Of a stretch of 64,000 bases of DNA, positions 45,270 through 57,735 are shown piece after piece. Location of the stretch: contig JABMCL010003293.1 in NCBI GenBank assembly GCA_018857735.1, positions 393,501 to 457,500 of the forward strand, in the 5' to 3' direction. This DNA is from Alviniconcha marisindica (taxonomy: Eukaryota > Mollusca > Gastropoda > Provannidae). Position 1 is the first letter of the stretch, and every line of letters begins with the position of its first letter. The notes under the pieces are model-generated. The model was not told the DNA's origin and ran no database searches. It worked only from the letters and a program-made list of their open reading frames with translations. A program made the translations under genes and the position numbers.

Positions 45270-46430
45270 AAAAGTAAAACAGTAAATCGGGGTTCTGATG
45301 GTTCAGTTTGTGTTGAAGAAGCAATCTCTTTGTCTTGTGTTTGGTGAGAAGTGGCACTGGTACCAGCAAAATCACTGAGTTACAATGTGAAGCAGCAGGC
45401 TGCATTGCATGACATTTTGTCCGTCTTTAAGAGCCCTGACAGTGGTGTTTACTTCTGAGTGGAGATTCTGTGCACATACATGAATGACCGTTTTTAAGCA
45501 ATGATTTTGTAGCAATTTGTTTTACATGGCTGTATGCATGTTTACAATACAGTTCAACAGCCTGTATGCCATCAGTCTCTTAATTCAGACAAAAATCCAA
45601 GGTACCATGTACTTATTGTGACTAGATCCAAACATAAAAGGTCCCCCCCCCCCCCACCCCCCCCACCCAAAAGAAAAACAACAACTTTGTTTCAGATTTT
45701 TATTTTATTTTTTATTTTCATGTTGACTAGGTTTGTGCATGTTTAAGAGCCCAGGGCAATGAAATAACATTGCCTGGTTCGTTTAGAAAATGATACTAGG
45801 GATTACTTAGGCTGCACAGTGCAAGCTGTTGCAGCTGCCATTCCTCACAGAAAGTGGCCTGAACTTTCCTGCGAAAAATTCCCTTTTGGGACAGTACACA
45901 AATACACACGTAGTCATTAAAAATACTCATCTGTCTACCCCACCAATAAATAGCTCGCACTCTGGGAGGGAAGGAACTTCTGTTTTCTGATGCCCAGTCA
46001 ACCAAGACGGTCACACCAGGGCAAATATATACTGGGGCCATGAGATACTTAACATTGTCTCCAAGAGCAAGTTACCACCACTTTCATTGCCATGACAAGG
46101 GTTCTATAAGTGAAGCATAAGAATACAGGTGTGAGAAGCTGTTGCACTTTGTGTTAAAGCTTTATTATCCAAACAGCAAGCCATCACACAAAGAAAATAG
46201 AACACATATCTTGGTAATGTATCAGTTACAGACCTCAGGAAACCATTTTTGTTCACACTCTTTTAGTAACTTCACAAGACATTTATACAGTTACTGGATG
46301 CATGCTGATACAACAGTTCCAGATTAAACGAAACAAACTTCAAAAAATTATCAACATCAACAAACCAGGTAATGTAGCAAATCATAACATTCCCTGAAAA
46401 CAGTAATAAAGCACCAACTGTTGCACACAG
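45270..46430. other. Intergenic between convergent FBXL18 and NMNAT
   Basis: Contains a poly-C tract (45643-45667) and a partial copy of the 'GCCCAGTCAACCA' motif (about 45992). No convincing gene. Confidence 0.5.
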
Positions 46431-46575
46431 ATCTTTGGACACACTGTTTCAATTCTGTTAACACAGTTCTTCGGACACACTGTTTCAATTCTGTTAACAC
46501 AGTTCTTTGGACACACTGTTTCAATTCTGTTAACACAGTTCTTTGGACACACTGTTTCAGTTCTGTTAACACAGA
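46430..46575 (+). repeat. 36-bp minisatellite
   Basis: Four 36-bp units of 'TTCAATTCTGTTAACACAGT' plus TCTTTGGACACACTGT type. Confidence 0.95.
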
Positions 46576-46927
46576 GAGAAACAATTTTGTGCCATGCTAT
46601 TAATTTGGCAACAGTCATGTACATGATTCTTTAAAAAAAACAAGAAAAGTCTGTCCAAATGACGCAGAGAATAAAATACAAACAAGCCTAGGGTGCAGAA
46701 GATACCAAGCCATGCTGGTGTGTTCACTGAGATCAGGACGTCAGTTTTCTGCTGGAGTTGCACGCACAAGGAAGGGGGGCAGTCCATGCTGTGCCAAGTT
46801 CTATCTTAACAGGGAAAGGGAAGGAATTGACTTCGATGCATCTGTCTGTCCACACACTTGACACAGCACAGTCACTGTCCCAATAAGGGTTAGGCAAGGG
46901 CACTTGATTAGGGTGGTGGAGTCGGAT

Positions 46928-47258
46928 GCTGTTGTAGCATGCCCCAGCCAAACACTCTGAGGGTCACCCGGTATATGCAACTGCACGTTGACAAACACCT
47001 TCCACAGAGTGAGAGGATTGCATGTTGTAGCATGCCTCAGTCAAACGCTGTGAGGGTCACCCAGCATATGCAACTGCATGTTGACAAATACATGGTAACA
47101 AGTGAGAGGACTGCATGTTGTAGCATTTCTCAGCCAAACACTGTGAGGGTCACCTGGCATATGCAACTGCACGTTGACAAATACATTTTACGGAGTTAGA
47201 GGATTGCATGTTGTAGCATGCCTCAGCCAAACACTTGTGAGGGTCACCCGGTGTATGC
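46928..47258 (+). repeat. 92-94-bp tandem repeat
   Basis: Four units with 'TGTTGTAGCATGCCTCAGCC', a GAGGGTCACCCGG block and 'TATGCAACTGCACGTTGACA'. The family also appears at positions 1-75. Confidence 0.9.
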
Positions 47259-47261
47259 CCC

Positions 47262-48060
47262 TACCTTCCCAGACCATCTATAGTAACAAACTGCCGTTGC
47301 TTTAAGATATTCTCTGATGAAACCCTTACCTTCCAGACCATCTATATTAACAAACTGTCATTGCTTTAAGATCATCTCTGATGAAACCCTTACCTTCCAG
47401 ACCATCTAACAAACTGTATTAACAAACTGTCGTTGCTTTAAGATCTTCTCTGATGAAACCCTTACCTTCCAGACCATCTGTATTAACAAACTGTCGTTTT
47501 AAGATCATCTCTGATGAAACCCTTACCTTCCAGACCATCTATATTAACAAACTGTCATTGCTTTAAGATCATCTCTGATGAAACCCTTACCTTCCAGACC
47601 ATCTATATTAACAAACTGTCATTGCTTTAAGATCATCTCTGATGAAACCCTTACCTTCCAGACCATCTATATTAACAAACTGTCATTGCTTTAAGATCAT
47701 CTCTGATGAAACCCCTACCTTCCAGACCATCTGTATTAACAAACTGTCGTTGTTTTAAGATCATCTCTGATGAAACCCAAACTGTCATTGCTTTAAGATC
47801 ATCTCTGACCAAACCCCCCTCTACCTTCCAGACTGTCAATATACTTCAAGATCATTTCTGACCAAACCCCTCTCTACCTTTCAGACTCGATATGCTTCAA
47901 GATCATTTCTGACCAAACCCCTCTCTCCCTTTCAGACTCGATATGCTTCAAGATCATTTCGGACCAAACCCCTCTCTACCTTTCAGACTGTCAAAACTGT
48001 TGTGGCTTTGCTTTAAGATCATCTGTGATCAAACCCTGGTCTGCCTTTCAGACCGTCTGC
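47262..48060 (+). repeat. 64-bp minisatellite abutting a retrotransposon relic
   Basis: About eleven units beginning 'ACCTTCCAGACCATCTATAT' with 'TGCTTTAAGATCATCTCTGA'. They decay toward 48060, where the LINE relic begins. Confidence 0.9.
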
Positions 48061-48089
48061 ACCTTCATACTCCTTCCTGGCAACCCCAC

Positions 48090-48420
48090 TCTTCTGCAGA
48101 CATTTGGGTATTCAGAACGCCACCCTTCCGTACCTTGTTCAGTGGTCAGCGCTCTTTCTCTTATTAGGCTCCTCCTACCTGGAACCAACTCCCAGTTTCT
48201 GTCCAACGTGCAACCTCTGTTGGCTCTTTCCAATCTTCCTTGAAAACCTGTTTTCACAAACCTTTCCTTCAGTTCCATTGCCCTGAGACACGTGTGCGTG
48301 CATGTATGTGGGTATGCTTGTTGGGAGTGTGCTTGTATGTGTATTGGTATGCCCTGCGTTTGAGTCTTTGTCATCTAATAATTACTATTATACGTATGTC
48401 TGAAAGAGCTTGTAAGTACT
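48090..48420 (+). pseudogene. Non-LTR retrotransposon 3' end, reverse-transcriptase C-terminal relic
   Basis: One frame reads 'LFSGQRSFSY', a TAG, then 'APPTWNQLPVSVQRATSVG', then 'SFQSSLKTCFHKPF'. This is the typical pattern at the very end of LINE ORF2 proteins (GQRSFSY.AP..WN.LP....SF...LKT..F). A 3' tail with 'AGAGCTTGTAAGTACTTAGA' follows. The stop and short length show a 5'-truncated dead copy. Confidence 0.75.
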
Positions 48421-49067
48421 TAGAGCCATCATGCATTCAGCACGCTGAGTGCCCATAATTACAATGTGTCAGCACAGAACTTTGCACAGGATGAAATGCC
48501 CCCCTCCTCTGTGCTGCCACGTAGATCTCTTGGGGCCCCTGAAAGAGGAGATACCAGCTTGGGGAAGCAAAGCTACACTTTAAGCAACAAAGATGCCATG
48601 ATTTAAAAAAAAAAAAGGCTTTGTGACTGGCTCTGAACAGTACGAGTCTTGGGTCTGATCCTGGTGTCAGTCCGGCAGGAAAACTGGACCGACTCTCTAG
48701 GCCCGCGGACAAGGAAAGGCAGTGTGTCAGACCTTTGCGGTTCCTGACATGTACGTAGAATAATATGCGGCATCCAGGCAGATCTGTATCACGGGCTACA
48801 AATGACTGAGATGAAAATAGACCCTGTCCCTTTCTGGGTCCATGCTGACTAAAAATAATGGAGATAAAAAATATATTCTGCCCCTTCGTGTACATGCCAT
48901 CAACAAGAATGCACCTGGAGTGATCCAATTCTTAAGTGATACTTTGGGAAGGATATATTTTTTTCCGACTGTTGCTAGCTTGTAACCTGTGACTCTTAGT
49001 CTTAGCACAATTAAGTGACCAAGTTTTGTGAAAGAGCTCCCAGATGCTGTGCTATGTGTTTCTTCAC

Positions 49068-49430
49068 GTAGATAATAATAATCGATTATTTATGGAGCCC
49101 CATCTCGTAAGAGCTCAGAGTGCTTACAAAGATATAAGGATACACTCATTTCATCACACACACACACACACAGACGCACGTGCGCACACACCCACCCACA
49201 CACACACACACATGCACAGACACATGCGCACACACACCCACACACACCCATCCACACACACCAAACAACAAATACATGCATTACTGGTGATGGATTGGTA
49301 AAAAAACAGATCAGTATGCAGAGGAGAAGAGATGGGTTTTCAGTTTTGACTTAAAAGAAGAGAGTGAAGACGAATGCCTGACAGAGAGAGGACGGGAGTT
49401 CCAGAGCACAGGTTCAATGAAATGGAAGTT
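49068..49430 (-). pseudogene. Non-LTR retrotransposon 3' end, minus strand
   Basis: The minus strand encodes 'LWNSRPLSVRHSSSLSSFKS' followed by KLKTHLFSSAY, again the LINE ORF2 C-terminal signature. It then runs through a GT-rich stretch (complement of the CA-rich 49157-49262) to a 3' tail, 'GTAAGCACTCTGAGCTCTTA' and a TATTATTATT end near 49075. It is in the opposite orientation to the relic 0.7 kb upstream. Confidence 0.75.
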
Positions 49431-49579
49431 AAAGCAGAGTAAGGGAGTTTCCCACCACGACTGCCTTGGTAAAATGAAGACATCCCCATCATGCTGGGAT
49501 AGGTAAACAGTACATATAACACTGTGTACTTTGGTAGGACCAGGTAATTCCGGCCTTATGGCTGCTGTGGCCTTACCAT

Positions 49580-50045
49580 TTGAGGCGACCTGAATTTTCC
49601 ACAAGGAGCTAAAATGTAACTTCTGGCGACCTGAATTTTCCACAAGGAGCTAAAATGTAACTTTTCTGGTGACCTGAATTTTCCACAAGGAGCTAAAATA
49701 TAACTTCTGGCAACCTGAATTTTCCACAAGGAGCTAAAATGTAACTTTTAAGACCACCTGAATTCCCCACAAGGAGCTAAAATGTGGCTTTTAAGACCAC
49801 CTGAATTCCCCACAAGGAGCCAAAATGTGGCTTTTAAGACCACCTGAGTTCCCCACAAGGAGCTAAAATGTGGCTTTTAAGACCACCTGAATTCCCCACA
49901 AGGAGCTAAAATGTGGCTTTTAAGACCATCTGAATTCCCCACAAGGAGCTAAAATGTCACTTTAAGGTGGCCTGAATTTCCCACAGGGAGCTAAAATGTA
50001 ACTTTTCTGGCAAACTGAATTTCCCACAAGGAGCTTAAATGTAAC
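49580..50045 (+). repeat. ~41-45-bp minisatellite
   Basis: About ten units of 'CCTGAATTTTCCACAAGGAG' followed by CTAAAATGTAACTTTT, with two sub-variants (CTTCTGGCGA and TTAAGACCAC endings). Confidence 0.93.
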
Positions 50046-50774
50046 AGCAAAATAAACCATGCACAAACATACATTAAAACAAACAAACAACAATAACAGC
50101 AAACAACTGGGCTGTACATTTCAATCTGGTTAACAATGGTTAGGGTATTTTCAGATGGCAACAACCACACAGTGGCAAAACAATCAAGGCGATTACCCTC
50201 TTGGCAAAATAAGTTGTGTTCAAATTTGGGACAATGATTTCAGAGATGTGGAGCTATTTCGTGGCCTTTTTTCTTTAAAAAAGAAAAAGAAAGAAAAAAG
50301 CTTAAAAGTTGGACAGTGTGATGCTGAAGTGTTCTTAAACTGTTTGAATAATCTTACTAGATACTTCAATGCCTGTGATGGAGTGAGATCAGATTCTATT
50401 ACACATAAAAAGAAACATGAACCCAAATTTTGGTGCAAATAACCGTGTATGGAAATGTGCGACATTAGTCCAAATGAACATACACAACTAAAAATGCTAA
50501 ACTTTTTAGAGACCACTTTATGTTGATTTTGGGTGTACATTTTCATCACAGTTTATATTGTGTAGCATACAAATTTGTGTGTGTGTGTACACACACTTCC
50601 TAATTTCATTTCACCAAATTCATAAAGAAATTTAAAAAAATTCAAAGAGCTCTAGAGGAGACTGTATTTATTTATTTGATAAAGACACAGAGTACATATA
50701 CTCCAAGGTCTTCCAGACTTAAATATAATGCCTCAACAGTCAATCACCTGCTTGTTTTTTACATCTCTATGTAT

Positions 50775-50826
<52 letters not shown>

Positions 50827-51976
50827 CTATATAAGTTGTGTTTTTTAAATGGCAAGTAACTGATTGCTGAGGGAATATACTTTGGTCTCGAAGACCTTAA
50901 AACACAATGGGAAATGCCTATACTCATTCAACAAGGAATTTATCAGGTACACTCCCTTCCTCTCAAATAATTTGCTTAATATTCTCTTTATGTATAGGTG
51001 CACAAAACATGTTTCAGTATTGCACCTGGCTTTTCAATTAGCCAGTCACTGGGACACAGGTCTGAGAATCGTGTCCCATAATTATGCAGAATGGTTAAAG
51101 AAGGGCCAAGCGCCCCCTTTATGCTACACCTGTTGTTTCTCGCTGAAACAGTCCCAAATTTGCAACAGGAAAATCTTTATCTGGGGCAATTAAAAGCACA
51201 CGTAATTGAAAAATATTATACAATAAAAAAAAGAAGCAAATGCATTTTTATCCATCAAATGTTTTTACAGCTGCAAAAACAAATTTGCCATAGGAAAATC
51301 CTTAATTAGGGCAGTAATGCTTAAACAGAAATAACAGTGGCAATAAAAATTAAAAAAAGCAAAATACATAATTTATTTATCTGTAGTCGAATGTTTTAAC
51401 CGGGATCAGAATGAATGAAACTCCCCCCGCACAACCAGGTTTACGTGTAGATATGGACAGCTCCTGTGGTTTCCTTTGAACACTGTCAGAATTGAAAAAG
51501 AAAAGACTGACACTGATATTAATAATGGCAACATGGGGGCCCACTGTCCTCCTCAAAACAGAGCAGTATATTGCAGTTCTAATTTCAGTCAGTCACAGCT
51601 ATGTGCTGGAGGCCATTATGATAGACTGATACAAATATCACAGTAGTGAAACAGGAGAAAATCATTTTGGAACAGAAATGACTGACCTTGTCAAGGTGAA
51701 GGGGTGAATCTATAAGATGTATACACATAGGCTCTCTACCTAATTTCCAAATTGAATCCAGACATCTCTCCCACCTCTTGCCTGTACTGTGCAAGACTCT
51801 AAGAATCATCCATGATCTGACGTGTTTAGCCTCCACTTCATTCACCCTCATCCTCGGGTGGATCTGTGTTGTGAGTGAGACATCAGAACCCAAGAACTAA
51901 CCAACCCTCTTCACCTTCATCGTGTGGTGACCTTATGCAGTGGTTTGGGTGTTAAAATCCAAGAACTTGTCGCATG

Positions 51977-52036
<60 letters not shown>

Positions 52037-53400
52037 GTGTATACATATATTTAGTTATTGTTTGCTTGGTGATAATAGCAGACTACAACATTTAAGGTTC
52101 TGCTTGTTGGAATGTATGCTGATGAGGTTTTTGCCATAAGCTGTTTGTACAGCACAGCGAATCTATCTCTGGTTAGAGAATAGCACTTTATAATCATTAT
52201 TACTTATTATTAAAACTAACTAACTACACCCTTCACCCATGTCCCACAAGGACTCTGTGCAGCCAACAGGACATCAAAATTCAAATTCAGTCACTAACCA
52301 ATTAACCCCTTCACCCTCACAAGGTCTGTCATCGCTATCCACTCCAACATGATCCAGCAGCCATCCATATTGTTCCCCTGCAAGAAGTTTTAAGTCACTC
52401 GCAGCCAACCAGCTGATGCTTTTGTGAACTCCCTTACATGTACCATGAAACAGAGCCAGCAGAGCCTTTGCTACATCAGTGCATGTCCGAAATGAGAGTT
52501 GTAGTTCAGAATAACGGGCGCGAGGTTCAGCGGCATCACTTGTCCTACCTCAGTCGATCCTTCGTTTTCCATGCTGAACGCTATTCCTGGACTTTGCTCG
52601 ACTGGAAAACCCTGAGATTGTACTGCAAACAACAACAAACAGTTCTCTGAAAGGGCTTAAGACTTTGACCCATAGCTCAATAATATGATGAAGCATTTGA
52701 AAGAACAAAGACTTTGAACCATTGCTTAATAAGATGAAGCATTTGAAAAAACAAAGACTTCGAACCATTGCTTAATAAGATGAAGCATTTGAAAGGACAA
52801 AGACTGAACCACTGCTTAATAAGATGAAACATTTAAAGCATTTAAATGATTAAGACTTTCCAATTGCGCTTTCCTTCTTTTCTTTTCTTCTCTTTTTTTT
52901 TCCTTCTTTTTTTACCACTGGTTATCTTGTGTGTGAAAAACATGTGGAACAATTTGTTTGTTTCCTTCACAAGTAATGGAGAAAACACTTTCACATTGGC
53001 CAGAATCTTTGATGATTGCATGGGGTACTTCTGCACAAGGGACAGCTGAAAGTATTTTTTAACACACATGACAAGTTATGTACAACCTTTACAACAGGTG
53101 TATAATTACCGGGCATCTAACATGCACAATGCAACTATCACATAGGCAGTGCATATGAATATGCGCATAAATATGAGTAAAATTAATGTAATGCAAAGCA
53201 AAAAGCAAACAAGCAAAAACAGTAGCAAATAGCAAGTGTAGTACTGTTAACATGAAACTGAAATTCCATCTGTGTTATCAATATCAGATACCATGAAAAA
53301 GAGAAATTCCTGGTGCAGGAAACTTATGTGTTATCCTGCATTTTGTGTTCTGAGTGTCTTTCAGGTGAAACCATATATGTATAAACCAAGGTCCCAAAAG
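50046..53400. other. Intergenic, AT-rich, scattered simple repeats, no gene seen
   Basis: Holds (CA)n at 50778-50823, (GT)n at 51980-52034, a retroelement-like 3' tail 'GAGAATAGCACTTTATAATC' ending in ATT/TTA triplets (52176-52215), and four ~50-bp tandem copies of 'GCTTAATAAGATGAAGCATT' (52661-52845). No coding exon recognised on either strand. Confidence 0.55.
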
Positions 53401-53740
53401 ATCACACACACGCATTAAAGATCCTGTAGCCCATGTCAGAGTTCATAGGGTTATGGAAACACTAAAATATCCCAGCAAGTACTCGAAGACCGATGAACAT
53501 ATGCAGCTTTGAATAGCACTGTAAAGGGGTACATGGTTGTATGGTGTACACAGAACATAGGTGAGGTGGAAACAGTTTCACGTGGCACCAGCCATCTAAC
53601 AACCATGTAACACTATAAGTGCACCATTTCAATGGATATTCAAAATGCACTATGTAAAGCTACAGTCATTCAAAGTTACACATGACTAGAGCCCAGTAAA
53701 TCGGCTCGAAAACAGAGAGCAATGCGATATAAAAGCAATT
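53400..53740 (+). mobile_element. SINE body, head missing or unrecognised
   Basis: 'ATGGTGTACACAGAACATAG', 'CAGTTTCACGTGGCACCAGC' and the 'GAGCAATGCGATATAAAAGC' end correspond to the 3' body of the SINE at 38611-39052. Confidence 0.65.
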
Positions 53741-53864
53741 TACTGATTGATAACTGTTAACTGTTCTCCACTGTAAAAAAAATACACACCTGCAGAAACA
53801 CTTAACAAGTCAAACATACATCCAGCAGATCTGATTTTTTCAAATTCAGCACAACAGTAACATG

Positions 53865-54440
53865 TTACCTGCACACGACTTCATTGTACTGTGATGTGAA
53901 AAAAACATGTCACTTGCACACAACTTCACTGTGCTGTGGTGTGAACAAAACACATCACTTGCACACGACTTCACTGTACTGTGGTGTGAACAAAACACGT
54001 CACTTGCACATGGCTTCACTGTACCACATTGTGAACAAAACATGTCATTTGCACACAACTACAGTGTGAACAAAGCATGTCATTTGCACACAACTACAGT
54101 GTGAACAAAGCATGTCATTTGCACACAACTACGGTGTGAACAAAGCATGTCATTTGCACACAACTACAGTGTGAACAAAGCATGTCATTTGCACACAACT
54201 ACGGTGTGAACAAAGCATGTCATTTGCACACAACAACAATGTGAACAAAGCATGTCATCTGCACACAACTGCACTGTGACAGTAGTCTGCGTGCTGCTTG
54301 GTACTGTGAACAAAACACATCACTTTCACACAACTGCATTGTAAAAAGAAAAAAAGAAAGGAAAAAAAAGAAAAAGTCACTTAAGCACAACTACACTGTG
54401 AACAAAACATGTCACTTGCACACTACTTCACTGTACTGCA
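53865..54440 (+). repeat. ~37-55-bp minisatellite
   Basis: More than ten units of 'GTGAACAAAGCATGTCATTT' followed by GCACACAACTACAGT, with longer variants at each end containing a CTTCACTGTACTG block. Confidence 0.92.
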
Positions 54441-54994
54441 GTGTGAACAACACAAACCAAAGGCACACTGCAACAATTCACACTGCAAACTGAGAAAAGT
54501 GTAAACAAATGCCAACATCTACTGGACAAAGAAAACAGCGTGGTTGCTTCAAAAAACAAGAAAAAGAGCGAACCTTGGGATGAAAATGAATACTGGATCA
54601 ATGTCTTGGTCCAAAAAACAAGAAGAAGAACAACAGAGTGGGTCTTGGGATGAGAATTCATATCAGATCAACATCTTGGTCATGTGCGTGCATATCCCTG
54701 ATCAGGAAGCAGAAAATGGACACCAGCACTGGTCCAGCATTTAAGCCAATCACAGCCAGTGGCTTCAGCGGCTGCCCTAACAGATAGCACATCGCCCAGT
54801 GAGGCTTCACATGTTATCTGCCCCCTAAAATGTAATGTCACGTTTTCCTGCCGTATTCCTGGTGTCATCTTGCGAGGTTACCCCTTTGTCTTACTGACCC
54901 CCACCCCACTCCACCCACCCCAGCAAGACCCTTCAATTCAAAGGATTTGGTCTTTGGCTGCCTCACTGCTTACTCTCAACTGGAAAGATATCGC

Positions 54995-55385
54995 CACTTT
55001 ACAAAGTGTAGATGTCTCTTTATTGTTATTGGATATAAATAAAATCACCACTTTACACAGTGTATATGTCTCTTTATTGTTATTGAATATAACCAAACTC
55101 ATCACTTTACACAGTGTAGATGTCTTTATTGTTATTGAATATAACTAAACTCATCACTTTACACAGTGCAGATGTCTTTATTGTTATTGAATATAACTAA
55201 ACTCATCACTTTACACAGTGTAGATGTCTTTATTGTTATTGAATATAACTAAACTCATCACTTTACACAGTGTAGATGTCTTTATTGTTATTGAATATAG
55301 CTAAAATCACAACTTTACACAGTGCAGGTGTCTCTTTATTGTTATTGAATATAACTAACATCACCACTTTACACATTTCCTGGAA
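54995..55385 (-). repeat. 52-bp minisatellite with an AATAAA hexamer in each unit on the minus strand
   Basis: Seven units with TTTATTGTTATTG at about 55019, 55073, 55125, 55177, 55229, 55281 and 55335. On the minus strand each reads CAATAACAATAAAG, a canonical poly(A) signal. The array lies 2.0-2.3 kb downstream of the possible long NMNAT terminal exon. Confidence 0.9.
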
Positions 55386-57360
55386 ATGTAGCCTGAAATC
55401 CCTGTTACAAATGCTCCTGAACGCACGTGCACAAACAAACAATAGACCAGTGTTTGAAATGGCAGCAACCCTGACCACTTTCTTTTATATGAATTCCTTC
55501 AAAGAACCACCATTCTCAGGATACATAATTGGTTCTTCACATGCATACTTGTACAATGTGCTGGCATTTAACTGCCTTGCAAAACCTAACAAAGAAATGA
55601 AATGATGACAAAGTCAACATTCTGGACTAGCATTTTTTGGATAAACTCAACAACAAGCAGCTGCACATACACTTTTTTTAGACTCAACAATGTGGAATGT
55701 TTGCTCATTTAAGTTTGACTGTTGCTCATAAAAGTGGCCCTGAATTATCGTGACACGAACAAAAGTATCAACTTTTTAGAACAATCAGCGGCTGCAGTTA
55801 ACCGACCCGTTACAGCAGTGATAACCACAAAAACAACCGAATAATTATAGTTGTTAAAAAGGGGAGAATGAATGTCACCACTGGCAGTTTAAGCGGAGAT
55901 GGCGGTCCAAAATTCACCGCCTTTAAAAAAAAGTAGAACATGAATTGAAAAAAGCAAAGAAAAAAAAAAGCATCAAAACAATCAAGCAAATTCAAGTTTT
56001 CTTTGGAAGTCTTGCAATTATGCTGTAAAACTGTCCAGTAACTATGCTGTAAACTGCCCTGGAAATACGCTGTAAACTGCCAGCCTTTGGGCTAAGATTT
56101 CTGCAGCAGTCGACTTCAAAACAGCGTGCATCCAGGGCATCATCTACCAGCCTGTTGCTGCATCACCCCACGCCAAGCTGATACAAACTGATAGACTTTG
56201 ATTCCGGTGCCCTGGCTGAAAATCAATACAATCAATGGAGAATCTCCAGTGTGTCCCTTGGTCCACTGGGGAAGGAAGGCACAGCCTGTGGGCTGGGAAG
56301 CAGTTAACAAGTTCATAAACCTCTCTGGGCTTAGGGTGCTGTGCGATAAGACTACGCTGTGCTCTGTGTGCTTCGTAGCGTGAACGTTCCGTTAACATTT
56401 TGTTGTTCGGACTCGGGAACGGTAGACTGTCAAGAGTGCGCCCAGACGCTTGTGTGCGGTGCTAGGAGGTAATTGTGGCATGACAAAACTGGTGGTAATT
56501 TTTTTTTTTAATTTGAGGCAACTGAATGGAAATTGGCTTGCTACAAAAGAATTACAAGCACAAACAAACCAAAAAACGTGAAGGAAAACACTTTAAAAAA
56601 AATATATAGACCATATGTCTGGATGAAATGATGGCAAAGGTGGTGGAAAGTTCTGTTAGGGCCAGTGCAACATGCTTGGGAGTGCTAAGTAGGCAAAGGG
56701 GTGATGTCGTCCACTAGAATCCTTTTTCACAGCATTTTGAACACTGTTTGAAATACAATGAAACCCCTGATGAAAGACCACCCCGATGAGAAACTGACCC
56801 ACCTCTTAAAGCTACTGTTTTGGGTCAAACTCTTCCCCTCATATTTTTGTGTAAATGAAGCCTACCTCCAGTGATCACTCCTCCTTTAAAACCTGACCTT
56901 TGCCTAATTTTTAGGGCAGAGTTAAAGGGTAGGGTTGCATTGTATTTGGTGGTGACACTACTGATGATTAAATACCCAAATCAGCCTAATCTAATTGGAA
57001 TGCATAATAATACCACTTTGAGGTTTAGAGTATATACATACTCTACAAAATGAACAGTTAGGTGCCGAAAGTATGTATCACATTTAAAAAAAAAGTTTAA
57101 ACACAGCAGAATCCCAGCAGTCTAACTTATAGCACCTTAAGATTCCATGCTGTATGATGAGGTTTGGTTCTCCTTCTCTTCGGCTACTTTTCAGAGAATG
57201 AATAACTCTGGTGCAAATACCACTGATTCATCCTTAACCCACCGCAGGGACTCCCAGCAGTAATACGGTGCCCCCTGCACACTGAACAGAGAGGCTACAG
57301 GCATTCACTCACACAGTTACATCCCTCATAGTGCCCGCAAACACAGAAAGCAGCCTGAGC
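55386..57360. other. Unannotated stretch, possibly 3' UTR of the NMNAT long form
   Basis: AT-rich, no repeats of note apart from a short block (56759-56785) like that at 35127. If the 57361 exon is real and uses poly(A) signals near 55.0-55.3 kb, this is its 3' UTR. Confidence 0.4.
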
Positions 57361-57655
57361 TCACACACAAGTCTCTGGAGTATTATACACAACCCGTACA
57401 TTTTTGACCCGCCGCACCAGTGACCCAATATCCGTCATGCAGGCCACGGTCTTGTTGCCGGAAGGCATTCTCGCCGGACTCCTGTCCACTGACAGGTATG
57501 ATGGCGAGACATCCATGGAACGAGAGCTTTGAGATCCTGCTGAAGATCTCAGGACAACATTGATCTCGCCTGATGATGAACTCGTCATGTCTTCCTCCGT
57601 CTCCGGCGACAGGGCCTCGTTGTTCGGGGAGGGCATCATGTGATTGATGTACTTA
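57361..57655 (-). CDS. Candidate alternative terminal exon of NMNAT (98-residue tail)
   Basis: On the minus strand, acceptor 'GTTGTGGTCGCAG' (ending 57656) opens a frame of 97 full codons to a TGA at 57361. It includes 'KYINHMMPSPNNEALSPETE', 'SSSSGEINVVLRSSAGSQSS', 'RSMDVSPSYLSVDRSPARMP' and 'VRRVKNVRVVYNTPETCV'. The composition (Ser/Pro/acidic, non-repetitive, basic end) is protein-like. It starts in the phase that matches a donor at the end of the NMNAT exon 4.6 kb upstream (AA|T = Asn). No other upstream exon for it was recognised. Alternative: the last exon of an unrelated gene, or an exon starting further upstream at the CAG at 57726-57724 (open, hydrophobic, Cys-rich). Confidence 0.5.
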
Positions 57656-57735
57656 CTGCGACCACAACAATCCACAGGGCACAGACCCAGAGCAGCAGGG
57701 AAAGAAAGACAGAGCGATTGAAACATCTGAAAGAC

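Noticed and set aside
51585..51893. 102-codon minus-strand ORF
   Set aside because: No domain, no splice context and AT-rich flanks; length is within chance expectation.
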